Source of the DNA: Epinephelus fuscoguttatus
Lineage: Eukaryota > Chordata > Actinopteri > Perciformes > Serranidae
Direction: 5' to 3'
Assembly: GCF_011397635.1 (NCBI RefSeq)
Contig: NC_064765.1
Span: forward strand, 31,152,632-31,216,631
DNA: 64,000 nucleotides
The notes below the pieces were generated by a model. That model saw only the letters and a list, made by a program, of their open reading frames with translations. It was not told the origin of the DNA and searched no databases. Positions within the stretch are counted from its first letter, which is position 1. Every line of letters begins with the position of its first letter. Both the position numbers and the translations under genes were made by a program. Below are positions 1-13,069 of this stretch, one piece after another.

Positions 1-849
1 GTAATGTCACTGACCAGAATGTCAAAATGTATGGTGAAATGAAGCACAGATAAGACAGGGTTGCAGTGTTAGCATCTAATGGACAGCTCTTAAAGTCATC
101 TGTTTATATATGTGTCAGATGGCATATCTCTCTCCACATTGACATACTTGTGCTGAAGCCAAAGTAAAATTACTGTTTTTGCCAACAGAGTCTAGTGGCT
201 TTGATAAAAACATAGATGGGGAACTGAGGCCCTTAATGGCCCTCCCATCGGAAATCAATGTCTGCAGCAAAACAAAGTGGTGAAAATATTCTCTATAGCA
301 TACACTGAAACTGCAAGTGATTTTCTTTAGGTGACTAAAATGGGGTTTGCTGCTGCCCCACACTCAAAGCAGTACATTGCTTAGCTTGTGTTGTAGTACT
401 CCCATTTGCTTTTCCAAACTGGGGGCGCACTGACTGACATGTGCTGTACAAGATTCACTGACTGTGGATAACTGCCTTTTACAGTCCCACTTTTAAAGAT
501 CCAAATTATCCCCTCAATCTCTGTGCAAAATATTTTGTTCACATTTTGTTTACTTTAATCCACAGGTGGAGGACCACTACTTGTTTGACTTCTCCTTAAA
601 TGCCTGATTTCCCAGTACATGGCTCTCTGGTTTCTGCATCGCCATTTACATGCATACATTAAGAACATAGACTTTATACTGGTGCTTCCTCTAAGAGAAT
701 AATAATGGTTCACCTGGTGCCTCATGGACAACCAAAAAACCTCCACCAGTAAAATTTGAAATATTGCCACAAACTCAAGCTAGGGGCTCTTTGCTCATGG
801 AATGTCAAAAATCAAAGATTCATGTTATATATTAATACTTGGCTTTCAG
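1..849. other. SYF2 intron, upstream part
   Basis: Sequence ahead of the first visible SYF2 exon. The preceding exon should encode the basic stretch that ends in a run of Glu/Lys before the ECAARGEDY segment, and I could not find it here. The N-terminal exons therefore lie left of the window. Nothing else is recognisable in this stretch. Confidence 0.6.
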
Positions 850-3800
850 GAATGTGCAGCCAGAGGGGAGGACTATCACAGAGTCAAACTGCTTGAAATC
901 ACTGCTGATGATGCAGAGCGGTGGGAGAGGAAGAAGAAGAAGAAGAATCCAGACACAGGATTTGCAGGTTGGTGGCAGGATTTCCAGTTAAGACAGACAG
1001 TTTGCAGTGAACTCTGTTGTTGCACTTGTTTCCTAGACCATGAGACATGTCAAAGTTTGAATGAATTCACTGGTAAATAACTCTTGTCAGAGTTGTCAGT
1101 CTGGTCAGTGTTAGTTTTTCTTTGTTCATTTGTTTTTTAAATTTATCTTCTAAATATAAAATCACAGGTGTGCTGTTGTCAGATGAACCTGACCAAGGCT
1201 GCATTTAGGCTGACTTGAGCCCTTATGTGAAAAAAATGTAGTTTATTTATTCATTTAAATGGATCCAGTCTACAGACGTAGCAGGGATGCCGACGCACAG
1301 GGCTCCAGCAAAAAAAAGTTGAACCTTGCTTATCTTCTAGCAAAGCGCTGTGTTAGCCAATCAAATACACACAAGTGCACTTTCCTGGCGGATTGCTCTG
1401 TAATATGAACGGTGTGTTTTACTGTTAACTTTTTGATCGTCATGATGAATGATGAAAAAGTTAGCACTCTGATTAAGTTGTACAATCCTGTGTGAGTTTG
1501 GGCGTCTGATGTGCTTAAAATGGACTTCCTGGATAGGCCTGTCACGATTCCTACTTTTGTTGAACAATATTTTTTTCCAGAAATAATTGCGTTAAATGAA
1601 ATTGTTGTCATTTTAAGACCATTTAATGCCACTGATATAATGATAATGTGACAATCCTATAGTAATCCATGCACACCCTTTCAGAGAGCAACTTTCAACT
1701 TTTAATTCTTGAGAAAATTCAGACACACTTCTGATGTAAAGAGCACGCGAGCTCTACCAAAAACGACAGCTAAAACTTGTCCCGGCATGGTTTTTCTGTT
1801 TATTCAGCTTCAACACTGCGAAAAATTCTTAGGTGATGCGCCCCAGTCTTACAGTGGTCAGGAAAACTCCCCTCTCACGTAACCAACCATACATGCAAAC
1901 ACAGGAGCGATATCGTCAGAATTTTTCTGACCTTGGTAAGTTGATAACAATTATTGTGACAGGTCTATTCCTGAATCATATTTCATGTCTCCCTGGTAAC
2001 TTAAACACCACATGTTTGGAGTATAATGACACAGTCTTCTGCATTTAAAGGCCAGGTGTTAAGGATTTAGGGACATCTGTTAGCAGTAATTGTATGCAAT
2101 ATTAATTTTGTTTTAATTAGTTTATAAATCTGAAACTAGGAATCACTGTGTTTTCGTTGCCTTAGAATGAGCTGTTTATATCTACATACAGAGTCCACTG
2201 TTGTTCTACGGTAGCCCAGAACAGACAAATCAAACATAGGCTCTACGTAGGTCCGTTCACGTTTTTGCATTGGCTGCCGTAGTTTTCTTACACGTTTGGC
2301 ACATGGGAGAAGTTTCCTTTAAAATTATTTTGTGTTTTGGCTTTTCAGCCGACTTGTGTCAGTGTGAGGAACCAAAAGGATGCCATCTTTTGATGACTCA
2401 ACAGATGCTTGATGCCAGCCTCATGTTTACCTTGCAAGCTAAAAGCTCAAAGCACAGACTAAAGATTGCTGTCTTACTTAGCTTTACTTTTGAAAAGAAA
2501 TCGAAACTAATCATACCTTTCTCCATCAGTTAAAAGGACATGTCTGTCTCCTTGATAATATGATCAAGGTTGGCATTTATGGTCACTCACTTATTGTATT
2601 GATTCTCCACTTTTAAAGTTGCGTCATGAAGTACCATGGAAGCAACTTGCCATTGGATCAAACTGCTATATTTTTGGCATGTGTGACGTGTCACACCACA
2701 GAACCTCAGTCTGTTAATTTAGTGATTTGTAATTTTACACAGTTCACGCTTGAGGAAACAAGTGGTACAATGTGCTTCTGGTCTACTGTTCTGTTCTGCT
2801 GTATCTGGCATGTGACCTTCTTCTTCTTCACCACACAGGGAAATGTTGCTGCCTAAATTTTACATAGCAGCAGTGTATCGACCAATACTGGTTGCATGTA
2901 AGGTCCCCTTGGGATGTTAATCATCTCAAACTGCTCCCAATTTAATGTCCTGAAAAAAAAAGAGTTGCCGTGTCTCCTAAATATGGCTACCATCTGTTGC
3001 ATCAAAACCTCCTCTGAATTAAAACCTCTGGGGAGAAAATTATCACCAGAGCGGCTTCAAGAGAGGAGAGAGAGGAGAGTTGTCTCTTCACCCCCCCCTT
3101 AACCAGCCGCAGGTTGTGTTGCTGAGCCTCGTGCCTGCTTGCTGTTTGTTCCGGTAATTATAACTCAGTCAATTTTTATTTCTCTCCGTCTCACACAATG
3201 AACTGCAGGTTATGCCGAGGCCCAATTTCGACAGTACCAGAGGCTCACCAAGCAAATCAGACCAGACATGGAAAGCTATGAGAAGCAGAGGGAAGAATGG
3301 TGAGTTAAGCTTTCTTTTGCTGTGACAGTGCTGTATCTGTGTCTATTAATACGTTATCCATATAGACAGACAGCTCACCATGGGAACAAATATGGCATTA
3401 CTAGATTTTTGTGCAAACAGGGCCATAAAAATGATGACATGAGGACGTCTCTGCTATTAAGACCGTAACTGTGAAATTTCTAGTCAAGTAAAATGAATTG
3501 TAACATTTTGCTTTGCGTAATCATCTAAGAATCCACCCGTCACATGTGCACAAAGCATTTTCTATATGTTAAGTTATGCGCCCCCCCATTTGCCTTGGGG
3601 TTAGTGTTGACATTACCCCTGAAGTAATTCTAAGATTTAAAAGTGCATTTCATGCACGCAAAGATTGAAGAAGAACTGGTGCCTGCAGGTTTTTCCCCCT
3701 TATAGGCTGATCTTCATGCAGAACTGTGAAGGATGCACACACACTTGTATTCCCTTATTATATCCTCTCATTAGGATGACCATGATCACAGTGATGGAAT

Positions 3801-6433
3801 AGAAAGGTTCAGTTTTTATATATGTTAAAACTGTGATTATCTATAGTTATGCTTTTCTAATTCCTTTGCTGGTGCTCCACAGTGGTGAGGACTTCCACCC
3901 CACCTCCAATAGCCTGATCCACGGCACCCATGTCCCCTCTAAGGAGGGCATCGACCGCATGGTGGAAGACGTTGAAAAACAGTAAGTCACACTCAAAAGC
4001 AGATGCTAAAAGGGAGATGCCATATCCTCTCCTGACCTGCCATTAATTCCATCAAACTCTTAGCTTGCCCATTTAGTATCAACCTGACTCAGTGGGCAGC
4101 CAACTCAGATGAACCATCGTACTTACCAACTGTTGTTTGATTTCTGCTTTCTGTGGTTTCTGCCAGTGAGAAATAACTAGAAGTGCTCGACAGGACCAAC
4201 AAACTGAACAATAATGATGGAAAATATGACAAAATAACGAACAGTACAAAAGGCAGGTCATTAGTCATATGTAAAATATTTCTCAATAGAATTCCCCCTG
4301 TGATGTTATTTAAAAACAGGTTTGGGTCTGACCTTGCTAAGTATGATCGGCTTAAGCAATTCTTACAACCCTAGAGGGTTATTTTTTTCATGTATCTCAG
4401 AAAGACAGTGAGTTCATTCAGACCTTTTTCCGGCCCTGGTATACCACAAACGTAGTGTGGAGTCTGGAAATATGAGACTATCTCAGTTGCAATAAATTTG
4501 CGGATGGATTAAGTTTGTGACCTTTGTGCCAGTTTGAAAGAGGGGGATGTTTTGTGTGAACTGGGGCCTGTCTGATAATCAGAAATCAGCCCTGGAGTGG
4601 AAATCCTGGTGCGAGCAGCTGATGGGAGGCAGTTTATTATTAGCTGTCTGCACAAGGTAATGAGGGGTGGCAACTTTCCTAAGTGGTCTACATTAAAGGG
4701 ACCTATTAGGAGTTTTCCTGTTGTCTGTCATGTATTTAATGTTACAATGTCAGATGTTCATAATAAACATGCCCAAAGTTGCAAAACAATGACGTTAACA
4801 TATGAAAAAGTAATCTCTGTGAGCCATAACTCAAGCTGCAGACCATTCTAAATACTCTAACATTTTCCCTACTTTGGCTACAAGCTGATGTAAGATCATG
4901 AAGGATATATTTATGTGGTCAATTGCTCCAGGTACACTACTGCAACTGCTTACATTACGTAGCCTACATTGCTACATGATGCTACATGCTAATGTCAGGG
5001 AAACATGTAAACTTTGTCGACGTTGTTAATTTTTCACGATTTCGGATCGGCTGTCTGCTGGAACATGTCTGGTTGTGTGTAGAAGCTTTTATCAGATTTT
5101 TGATCATATAAGTTGCTGCTATATTCAGGTAGACTCATTCTGCGCCTGCAATAAAGGTGCACAAACACTGAAATGCGTAAGACATGGAAATGCTGACGAC
5201 TTGGAGCAGACAAGAGGGTGAATACAAGTGTTTGAGCATACAGTATGAGGATAATAAAGTGTTGTTTAAACTTTAAAGCATGTAAACATGTTTTAGTACA
5301 GGGGTCAGGAACATGTGGAACAGGGGTCAGTGTGGAGTTAGTCTTGAGTTTAACCAGGCTAGCTGCAGATTCCAAATCCAAAAAAATAAGTCTTGGAGGA
5401 AAATAGAGAATTTTACAGTTCGTGGACAGATTTGTTTGCTTTCAACATCAACCCTGCAAAGTTTAAGTACCAAACAATCATAAAAAGCCCACTCGAGAGT
5501 AGCTACCTGGTGGTAAAACATGTTCATGAATTTTCATTTCGACCTATAAGTAGTGTTCATAGTTTTATTTAGTGGCTCTTTTGATAGTAAAGGCTGCTTA
5601 CCCCAGTTCTAGTAGAAACCCAAAATACAAGTATAGGTCTGAAAATGAGCGTAATAGATCATCTTAAAACAGAATATAGTCAGGACACAGCTTCTGGTCA
5701 GAGCATGCCAGACTATATACATGACCTTATGTCAAACAAGTGGGTGTGGGTAGATGGTTTGGTAAACCTTTATAAAAGCTACAATTAAGTCAGAACACAG
5801 GGATCACAGTACCATCGGCACCCCTCAAATTTAACTAAGTGCTGCTTCAAAGACTTTAGCTTCTCCACTGGGTCTTTTAAGTTTTTGTTTTTGCTGCAGA
5901 AGTCCCTTTCACCTTTGATTACCCTGGTCTCTCCCTGAGCTGTTCTATATTTGAGACAGTCTAGGGCTTGTGTTAGGGATGCGACTGTGGGGCATTAGAC
6001 AAGGATTCAGTTGCCAGCGTGTGACGCACAACAATGCTTTGAAGACACAGTGAATCAAGACTGGGAGCTCACAAATTGACAGTATTTTCCTCTGAGTATG
6101 TATGCAATGTGTGTGTTAGGTTTTCCATTGCCACTCTCCTTGCCAAATTTAAATGCACACCCCCAGATTATTGCCTGTAGCCAATTATTGTTATTGGATA
6201 CGCCATGGATAGTGGCCATGCTGGTTTATGAAATCCTCTCTAAGCTGCTTTTATTTGTCATCCTCAGGATAGAGAAGCGGGCCAAGTACAGCCGACGCAG
6301 AGCCTACAACGACGATGCAGACATCGACTACATCAACGAGAGGAACGCCAAGTTCAACAAGAAGGCAGAGCGTTTCTACGGCAAATACACAGCAGAGATC
6401 AAACAGAACTTAGAGAGAGGCACAGCTGTCTAG
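850..6433 (+). CDS. syf2: SYF2 pre-mRNA-splicing factor (C-terminal four exons; 5' part outside window)
   Basis: SYF2 is a nuclear spliceosome component associated with the Prp19/NTC complex. Coding exons are 850-967, 3209-3299, 3883-3981 and 6268-6433 (TAG at 6431-6433). All are bounded by AG/GT and join in frame to give 157 residues, equal to the human C-terminal part starting at the ECAARG segment. Recognised segments in order: ECAARGEDY and [17 protein letters not shown] in the first exon; [19 protein letters not shown] in the second; [12 protein letters not shown] in the third; [20 protein letters not shown] and the C-terminus [10 protein letters not shown] in the last. The N-terminal exons are left of position 1. 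Introns carry a hAT MITE (1534-1967) and a TTAA-target element (4697-5663). An in-frame open stretch at 6098-6267 before the last exon is intronic. Identification is very sure; the first exon boundary rests on the ttcag acceptor and family alignment. Confidence 0.96.
1534..1967. mobile_element. hAT-type MITE in SYF2 intron
   Basis: The ends are near-perfect inverted repeats: the left end reads TAGGCCTGTCACGAT and the reverse complement of the right end reads TAGACCTGTCACAAT. Flanks are an 8-bp target duplication with one mismatch, TTCCTGGA (1526-1533) and TTCCTGAA (1968-1975). Eight-bp duplications are the hAT hallmark. The 434-bp body has no transposase, so this is a non-autonomous copy. Confidence 0.75.
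4697..5663. mobile_element. TTAA-flanked non-autonomous DNA transposon (copy A)
   Basis: A 967-bp element in the last SYF2 intron, flanked by TTAA on both sides (4693-4696 and 5664-5667). The left end begins AGGGACCTATTAG; the right end, reverse-complemented, contains GATCTATTACGCTCATTTTC. The right-end 50 bp match the left end of the element at 18862-20108 in TMEM50A, so the two are family members in opposite orientation. TTAA targets point to piggyBac- or Kolobok-like transposases. No transposase is encoded; small ORFs inside are chance. Confidence 0.7.
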
Positions 6434-6693
6434 TAGGTCCGGTCACAGTTTTGTCTTCATTAAGGAGACTTTGGTGCATCTTGTTCTTGTCAAGACTTGC
6501 TGCATACATAGAATACAAATGCTAAAATGGACTCTGTAATTTGAGGGTGTTGTGTAACATTTTTATATCATGCTGAGGTTATTTTGAGCTGAAAGATGAT
6601 TCAGTTATCTGTAAAATACATGATCTGTGGTGTTCCTTTGTACAGTATTAGAAGTTAAAACAACTGTTATGATTATCGCGTCCTTTATTTTTA

Positions 6694-6699
6694 AATAAA
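6694..6699 (+). terminator. SYF2 polyadenylation signal
   Basis: AATAAA lies 261 bp after the SYF2 stop codon, inside an AT-rich stretch followed by a GT-rich segment. It is a plausible cleavage signal ending the SYF2 mRNA near 6720. Confidence 0.6.
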
Positions 6700-6719
6700 C
6701 CACTTCCAGTTATCTTACA

Positions 6720-9330
6720 CACTTGTTTGTTTTTCTGTGGCTTTTCTGTGTGCGGTCTCATGATTTAGTCATTTTGAGCGTGAGAATGAACTACCATCAA
6801 ACCTCGGGGCATATTTAGCCCAAGATGCCAGCCAAAAGAATGTTTCAGTGGAGGTACACATAGAGATAAGGGCCAACAACTGAGCAATTCAATTTAGTCA
6901 TTATCATCTACATCTCAGTCTAACTAACTCGCCCCAAGCTGCGACATGAGCAGGAAAACCTTGTGACCGGAGAGGAGATAAAAGACAACAGGTTCTCATG
7001 CAAGTCTCTCACTCCTCAACTCCTGTCTGTGAGCAGGGCATTGCACCCTCTTCAGGCAGTCTGTGTCATCATACCAGCACTGAATTGAATCAAACTTGTG
7101 TATATAAATTACTACAGTTAGATTTAATCTGGATGAATCAATCCTCCTCAGACAAAAAATGATGGGATGCCCCCAAATGATCACTTTCAAAGATGCCATG
7201 ACGCAAGTTGTTTATGTCTTACTGGTGAAGAGTAGGTGAGGGCTTCAAATAATGTCTTTGATATCTGACTCTGCTGTAGAGCTGTTAGGGAGTGGATTAA
7301 GTGTTGAGGTTCACGTTTGTGATATTTTTGTAGTCTTATCTGATTAGCCCGAGGATGTTGGCCAGGAATCTTATGAGGAACAACAGTGCATAAATTCACT
7401 GTTGTGTCTCACAAATAATTTGACACCTTTGATTCTTTCAAGGCCAACTGCCACTTAAAGTGTTCCCTGTAAAGCAAAATGGGTTTGATTTAAGCCTCGT
7501 AAACATGGGGAAATTACTGGATAAATAACAGTGAGTGTTGATGACTGAGTTTTTCCATAGACACAAAAGCCTGGAAGTGATTAAATTGCACCAGTTTTTA
7601 TTTTTTTAAAAACAATAAGCAACACATAAGTCATATGAGGATAATAACATTACAAGACTAACCTGTCTGTCTTCTCTACTTTGTCTGGTAAAACTTCAAA
7701 CTACTATGACCTGTTTGTGTGCTAATCAGTGATCTTGCTGTATATCAAGTAAACTGCCTGCTCCCTGCTCCAGTATCCCCTTTGTCCCACTAAGTCTTAC
7801 TGTGTTATGTATTTGCACGTCTTATCTTCTACTACAGTAATTAATCACAACTACAGGTCTGTTTACAGCAGGAGACACGCAGTCTGGCTGTCAGACATAA
7901 TCAAAACTGTGTGATTTTACCTTTTTATTACAACAGATTGTGACATGTATCTTAATATCACCCTTGAAATCTTCGGAGCATTAAATTTATTACTCACTTA
8001 ATAGATATTTTACCCAATAGATAGGTTACCTCCTGGCAGTGATACACTAGTATCTTTAACATGTGCCAATGCTTTAGGGTAAGTAGCAGCCGCAACAGCA
8101 GGATATATCGAGTCACTCAAGAAGGAACATGTCCAGATCACGTGGGGGCATAAAGATGATCTGTTCTGAGTGTGTAGCGGTGATTTTTGGATAGTGACTG
8201 GTACATTTCAACAGGTGTTACTCACAGTAGAGGTAGTAGGAAAAGCACAGGTGTTACTGACTATGGCTTTCTGTTCATGTGTCTCAGTGAGCACACATTA
8301 TAGACTATAGCAGGACTCTAAATCTTAACAGAATTCAGCCATCATCAAGTTTGTTATTTAAAAGCTTTGCTTTTCCTACTTTGCATAAATGTCTTCCATG
8401 AAAAAAGCTGCTGTACAGTTTGATGCAGAGCAGAGTTGACTGCAGATTACAAGGATCCTTGTTGCACTACTGTGGAATTGTTTGAATCTTTTTTTTTTTA
8501 AAACAAATCAGTACTGAAAGAGTACTTGATTAACTTGGAATCATTTTTATGTACCTTCAGAGCCACTGCACCAACTAACCTGATATGCAGAGTGCATTGG
8601 CGTTTCGTATTCATTCACATTTTCTAATCAAACAAGTCAGAGATTGTGGCGGTGATTCAGCGGTCTGGAATCAGGGTACTCCATCAGCCACAGTCTTTTA
8701 AAAATCTCACAATAAAAACATCACCCATAACAAAAACAAAGTCACAGACAAAACATCTGAAAATAAGATAATACTGACACCATGTGGTCATCATATAAAT
8801 TGCAGCTAACTTTAATCTACTGATTAGCTCTCTGGCTGCAACCTTGACAAGGCAAAGTGGCTTCAGAAAACTAGGACACAAATCCTGTGTATCATCTGGT
8901 TGTCTTTTCGTAACTCTACCTGTTTGTATATACACTCACTATTTTGACTATTCATTCCCAGGCTATTGTGATAAAGTCCTTCTTGAATATTGAATACTTT
9001 TTTTCTAATTAACTGCATCATAAAGATACTGGCACAACGCTGGCATATCCCACCGTATTCTAGCATAAATATGTCATACATTCAGCAGCACAGCATGGCT
9101 TATGTACCCAGTATTATTTTATCCCACTGGAATATCTAACTGCACCATAACTTACTCTAGTAACTGAGAAGTAAAGAACATTCCTGTATGGCTTTATGAA
9201 GCTGGTGACAACTGGTCAACCTAATTCCTCTACATGCATGACTTTAGTCAGTGTTGAAACCTCGCTCCTAATTCAAGCTTTTTTTCTCAACAATTCATTG
9301 TTTTGTGACTTATTACAAAAAACACAGTTT
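6720..9330. other. SYF2-RSRP1 convergent intergenic region
   Basis: The two genes point toward each other here. I see no coding segment, RNA gene or bounded transposon in this 2.6-kb stretch. Short ORFs on both strands have no family resemblance. Confidence 0.5.
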
Positions 9331-9346
9331 TTATCAAATAAATATC

Positions 9347-9352
9347 TTTATT
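9347..9352 (-). terminator. RSRP1 polyadenylation signal
   Basis: TTTATT on the plus strand, AATAAA on the minus strand, about 157 bp after the RSRP1 stop codon. It would end the RSRP1 mRNA near 9330. Confidence 0.55.
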
Positions 9353-9508
9353 GAATCACAATATACAACAACTGCAAAAAAATAATCCCACCTGAGCGGA
9401 TTCTTCACTTCTTCCAACTTAACTCTTTTACATCTGAAAGAAAACGCCAGCCGAAAAATTATGAAACATATGTACAAAATATTTAAAGTGTCCATGCACT
9501 CTGCCACA

Positions 9509-12080
9509 CTACTGTGAAGTGGCAAGTGTGTGTTTGCGTGCGTTGGATTGGCCTGATTTGACTCGAACCCAGTGGCCATAGGGCTTCCTGCTTTCATAGC
9601 TGTCCATTCTAGATGTTACCTTAGCAGAAGATGGAGCTGCCACTGATGGTTTGACCACAGAATTCTAATGGGACAGGGTGAGAAGAGAAAAGATATAAGC
9701 ACACATTAATTTATGCTCAGGGTAATGTCAAGCAGTGTTTCGTTTTAATCATTTGGAAAAACAGAGAGCTGCTGCAATTTCAGCCACTTACATTAATGCT
9801 GAAAGAGATAATTTTCCTTTTTGGAGACATCTTTGGACTGGACATGTCGTCAGGCTCCACCTCACTGCTCTGTTTCAAAAAGACAAGAAAGACATGCTTA
9901 GTTAGATGTGTGTACGCTGATGGTAGAGTGAGCTTTGACAGGTTAAGTTTCCATTGCTAATATTGTAAAGCACTTCTACTGTATATTTAATTATTTAAGT
10001 GTTAGCTTCAACACTTAACACCCTCCCCCCCATCCCCATGCTGTCAAAGGCTTGGCTCAACCATTAAATGAATCCTACAAGCACAGACCTTTAAACACAA
10101 TAAATCAATAAAATGCAAACAACAAATCTCAGAGTAAAAAGGATGTCTTCTCTGTCTACAGTGGCGATGATGGTGACGTAGGTTTCCCAGCCCTCAGCAC
10201 ACAGCTGGTGAACCAACTTATCTTTGGCATATGGAGAGGAGTTCTTCATCTGTTTTTAGCTCTCTTGACAGGGATAGTCACTATTATTCGGTCCACACGC
10301 CTGTGCTCCATCAGCGAGTGGAGGATTCTGCTAAATAACAACGACCCATTTCAACTGCAAGCATAAATACATTTGAAGTGTAAAAATTGTACTGCCTATC
10401 TATCCATGTGAAGTAGAGTTAGTGCAATAGAATATCTGAATTGCTTGTGCATCATCTATGAATCTATGTGTATCATTAGCATTTGTATGGTGTGTATCCA
10501 TGTGTTTGTGAGGTAATCTTTTGTGTTTGTTAAACTGCAAACCTCTAGTTGATAAACTTACACATTGTGAACTTTATAAGAGTTAACAGATAACCTTTCA
10601 CGCAAACACATATTGTTGTCACCCAAGTCACATGACAGCCCTTTAATCCCAGGTGCCGATGAGTGAAGGAGACCACTGTCATGTTATCTATGAAGACAGG
10701 AATAAATACAGAGAGCATGTGTATTCCCTCAGGGGTCCAAAGGTTAACACAAGACACAGGAAATTCAACACAACATAGACCTCAAGATAATCAGTTAATA
10801 TCTGTGGACATTGCACTCTGCTTTATATACTTTATCCTTGTTGACAGTTTGATAAAATGGTGACACCTAGGATCAGATTACATTGTACAGTTATAAAAAA
10901 AATTAATAATTCATCCTGTGCCGCCATTGACCCGTGAGTGCATTATCCTTCTGGTAAAATGTTATTAATGATCGGTGCACTATTATGCACAAGTGCAAAG
11001 AAAAACTTTTGGCTATCCATAACATTCTCAACATTCTTACCTCGTATTTATATGTAGTCCAAGCTGGGAGAAAAAAAACGTCTATACCTTTAATAAGAAT
11101 CTGTGACAAGGCCTTATTTTTACTGTGGTATTTTGTTCAATGTGAAGCTGACATTTACTCTCAGACACCCACCTGTGATGGAGTCTTTTCAGGGTCTTCT
11201 TGTCTCACCCATGTCTCTGGCAAAACCTGTTTGGACTCCTCTGACAGGATTGGTTTCACACTCTCAGGAAGTTTCAACTTCTCCACTCCTAGAATCGTCG
11301 CAGCATTGGCCACTGCTACTTTAAGGAGTTCTCTTTTGTCTAGGGAATACAGATAAAAAGTTTTAATTAAACATTTTTTGTGCAAGGTAATATTTTTGCC
11401 AACTTCAAAATCTGCCTCTCTGGGAAGTAGATACAAACACCCAGAATAATGACTATTCCCTCATATTATCTGAACAACTTACCATCCAAAGTCAAGCTGA
11501 TGGAATGCCCTGAAGGTCCGGACCTTGAGTCACTTCTATATGTTTTAGGTGGGGAAACCCGACTTGAAGCCCTCCTGTACCGGCTCCAACGGCTGGAAGA
11601 CCTGGAGCGGGACCTGTAGCGTCTGTTGCGGGAGTACCTGTCTGGTGAGGGCGTGCGGCTGAAAGAACGAGAGCGGGCCCTGTAGCGTCGTGGTGGGGAT
11701 CTGCGGCCACGGCCATATCTGTGATGGTTCTCACAGCGACAGCGTGAGAAAGGTCTGTGGCAACGAGGGTGAGAGCGGGACCTGCCGCGAGAGGAGGACC
11801 TGCTGCGAGAAGAGGACCTGCTGCTGGATGAAGATGATGATGACCTGTAACGTCCCCTGTTGTAACCACGTCCCCTGTAGTGGTCTGAGCCATGGGAGCG
11901 ACCTGATCCATGGGAGCGACCTGAGCCATGGGAGCGTCTGCTGTCACAGCTGCTGCTGCTGGATCTGGATCTGGATCTGGAGCGAGTTGAAGCGGGGCTT
12001 TTCTCGTCAAAGATGACGTTAATGCCATCACTTTGGCGAGCATGGGCCATGTCAGAGTGGGAGTCTTCTCTCTTGGCCAT
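9509..12080 (-). CDS. rsrp1: Arginine/serine-rich protein 1 (RSRP1, C1orf63-like)
   Basis: A nuclear RS-domain protein presumed to act in pre-mRNA splicing; its exact role is not established. Minus-strand coding exons are 12080-11483, 11339-11173, 9869-9792 and 9664-9509, totalling 999 nt (332 aa plus stop). The first coding exon has its own acceptor at 12101 and starts at MAKREDSHSD. Residues about 30-190 are an RS domain dominated by SR/RS dipeptides, with tandem SHGSGR units. The second exon carries the family's conserved segment KRELLKVAVANAATILG (human: a related EIAKTNAAKALG segment). The last exon carries KPYGHWVRVKSGQ, related to the human C-terminal KSPYGLWIPI but extended by about 20 residues. 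Neighbour SYF2 is also the human neighbour, which supports the name. The RS region gives long overlapping ORFs in other frames; these are composition artefacts. Confidence 0.88.
11880..11945 (-). repeat. Short in-frame tandem repeat in RSRP1 (SHGSGR/SHGSDH units)
   Basis: Three head-to-tail copies of an 18-bp unit encode Ser-His-Gly-Ser-Gly-Arg or a close variant inside the RS domain. The unit length is a multiple of three, so copy number can vary without a frameshift. Confidence 0.6.
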
Positions 12081-12630
12081 TGTTTTGTTTTCTGCCACAA
12101 GCTGTAATAAGACGTACAGAGATATGTATAAACACTTGGAAAGAGATAACATTTAATGGTGATGAATCAGTAAACCTTGAATGACCTGGCCCCTTTGTAG
12201 TCAATGTAGCAAAAGACTGCGTCAGATCTTAATGTGATAAGGTACCTTGATAATATCAGCTTCAGTCTGTGTACGAGTCTATGACTACTGTTACACAACA
12301 CTTGTTCTCTCAGTGCTGCCTATAGCGGCAGAGCAGCGTAGTTGCAATGGCCGCCTGGAGAGGACTGGAAATTTCGGGAGTGACGCAAGCTAAAGCTAGT
12401 TTGGGCTAACAGCTAGCTTGAACTGCTAGCTTGAGCTAACAGCTGTTGGCCCTCCGAAAGACATCAAATCCAACTTCTTCCATTTTAATTAAAAAACATT
12501 TAACATAAACCTTAAATTACATGGACAACATATATACAGTTACAAAAGCCGACTGTTTGCAACCGTTTGCACGTAACTTTAGTGTGGCGAAAACAACGTT
12601 AGCTATGCTAGCCGCCATTGTATGTCTTAC

Positions 12631-12770
12631 CTTGGCGAGTGTAGCTTGAAACCTTTTGTTCCGATAACGTTGATATAATCGATGGATGTCGCCTTCAAAT
12701 ATGGTATAACGAGATGATAATTTTGCAATATAACTCAACAGGGCTTAAATATGTTAGTTTGAAGCCAAAC
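12631..12770 (-). other. RSRP1 non-coding first exon and start region
   Basis: A strong minus-strand donor (CGCCAAG followed by GTAAGA) at 12631 lies upstream of the acceptor at 12101, with no in-frame coding needed. The exon start near 12770 is inferred from CpG-richer sequence and is approximate. GCTAGC/GCTAAC/AACGTT words cluster around it (12405-12440 and 12593-12612). Confidence 0.45.
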
Positions 12771-13069
12771 GTGCGACTTTGTCTTCCCTAAGAAGTTGAT
12801 CCGTCTGCCGTCGTCACGCGAATGAGGGCGAAGCTGGTTGAGTAACAGTACAAGGCAGAAGCCTCTGGAAATTTCCAGTCACGTGTTCATCCAAATTACG
12901 TGATCCCTTTGATCGACTCACTGTGTCAACGGCTCTGTGTAGTACTAACGAAAGGAGTCGATTCACTTTGGGCGAAAGAAAAGATGTTGTTTTTAACTTC
13001 TACAATATGCTTTCACCAAAAGTGACAATGCCGCATGTGCCCTTTTTTATTTGACAATATTTCAACTTG

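Noticed and set aside
6098-6267. N-terminal extension of the last SYF2 exon reading as a membrane-like peptide
   Set aside because: It is intron sequence before the CCTCAG acceptor at 6267; the preceding exon joins in phase at 6268.
11492-12100. 202-codon minus-strand ORF overlapping RSRP1, rich in Ala/Pro/Asp
   Set aside because: It is the RSRP1 RS-domain exon read in another frame. RS codon repeats suppress stops in all frames, and the real frame is supported by splice junctions and conserved downstream exons.
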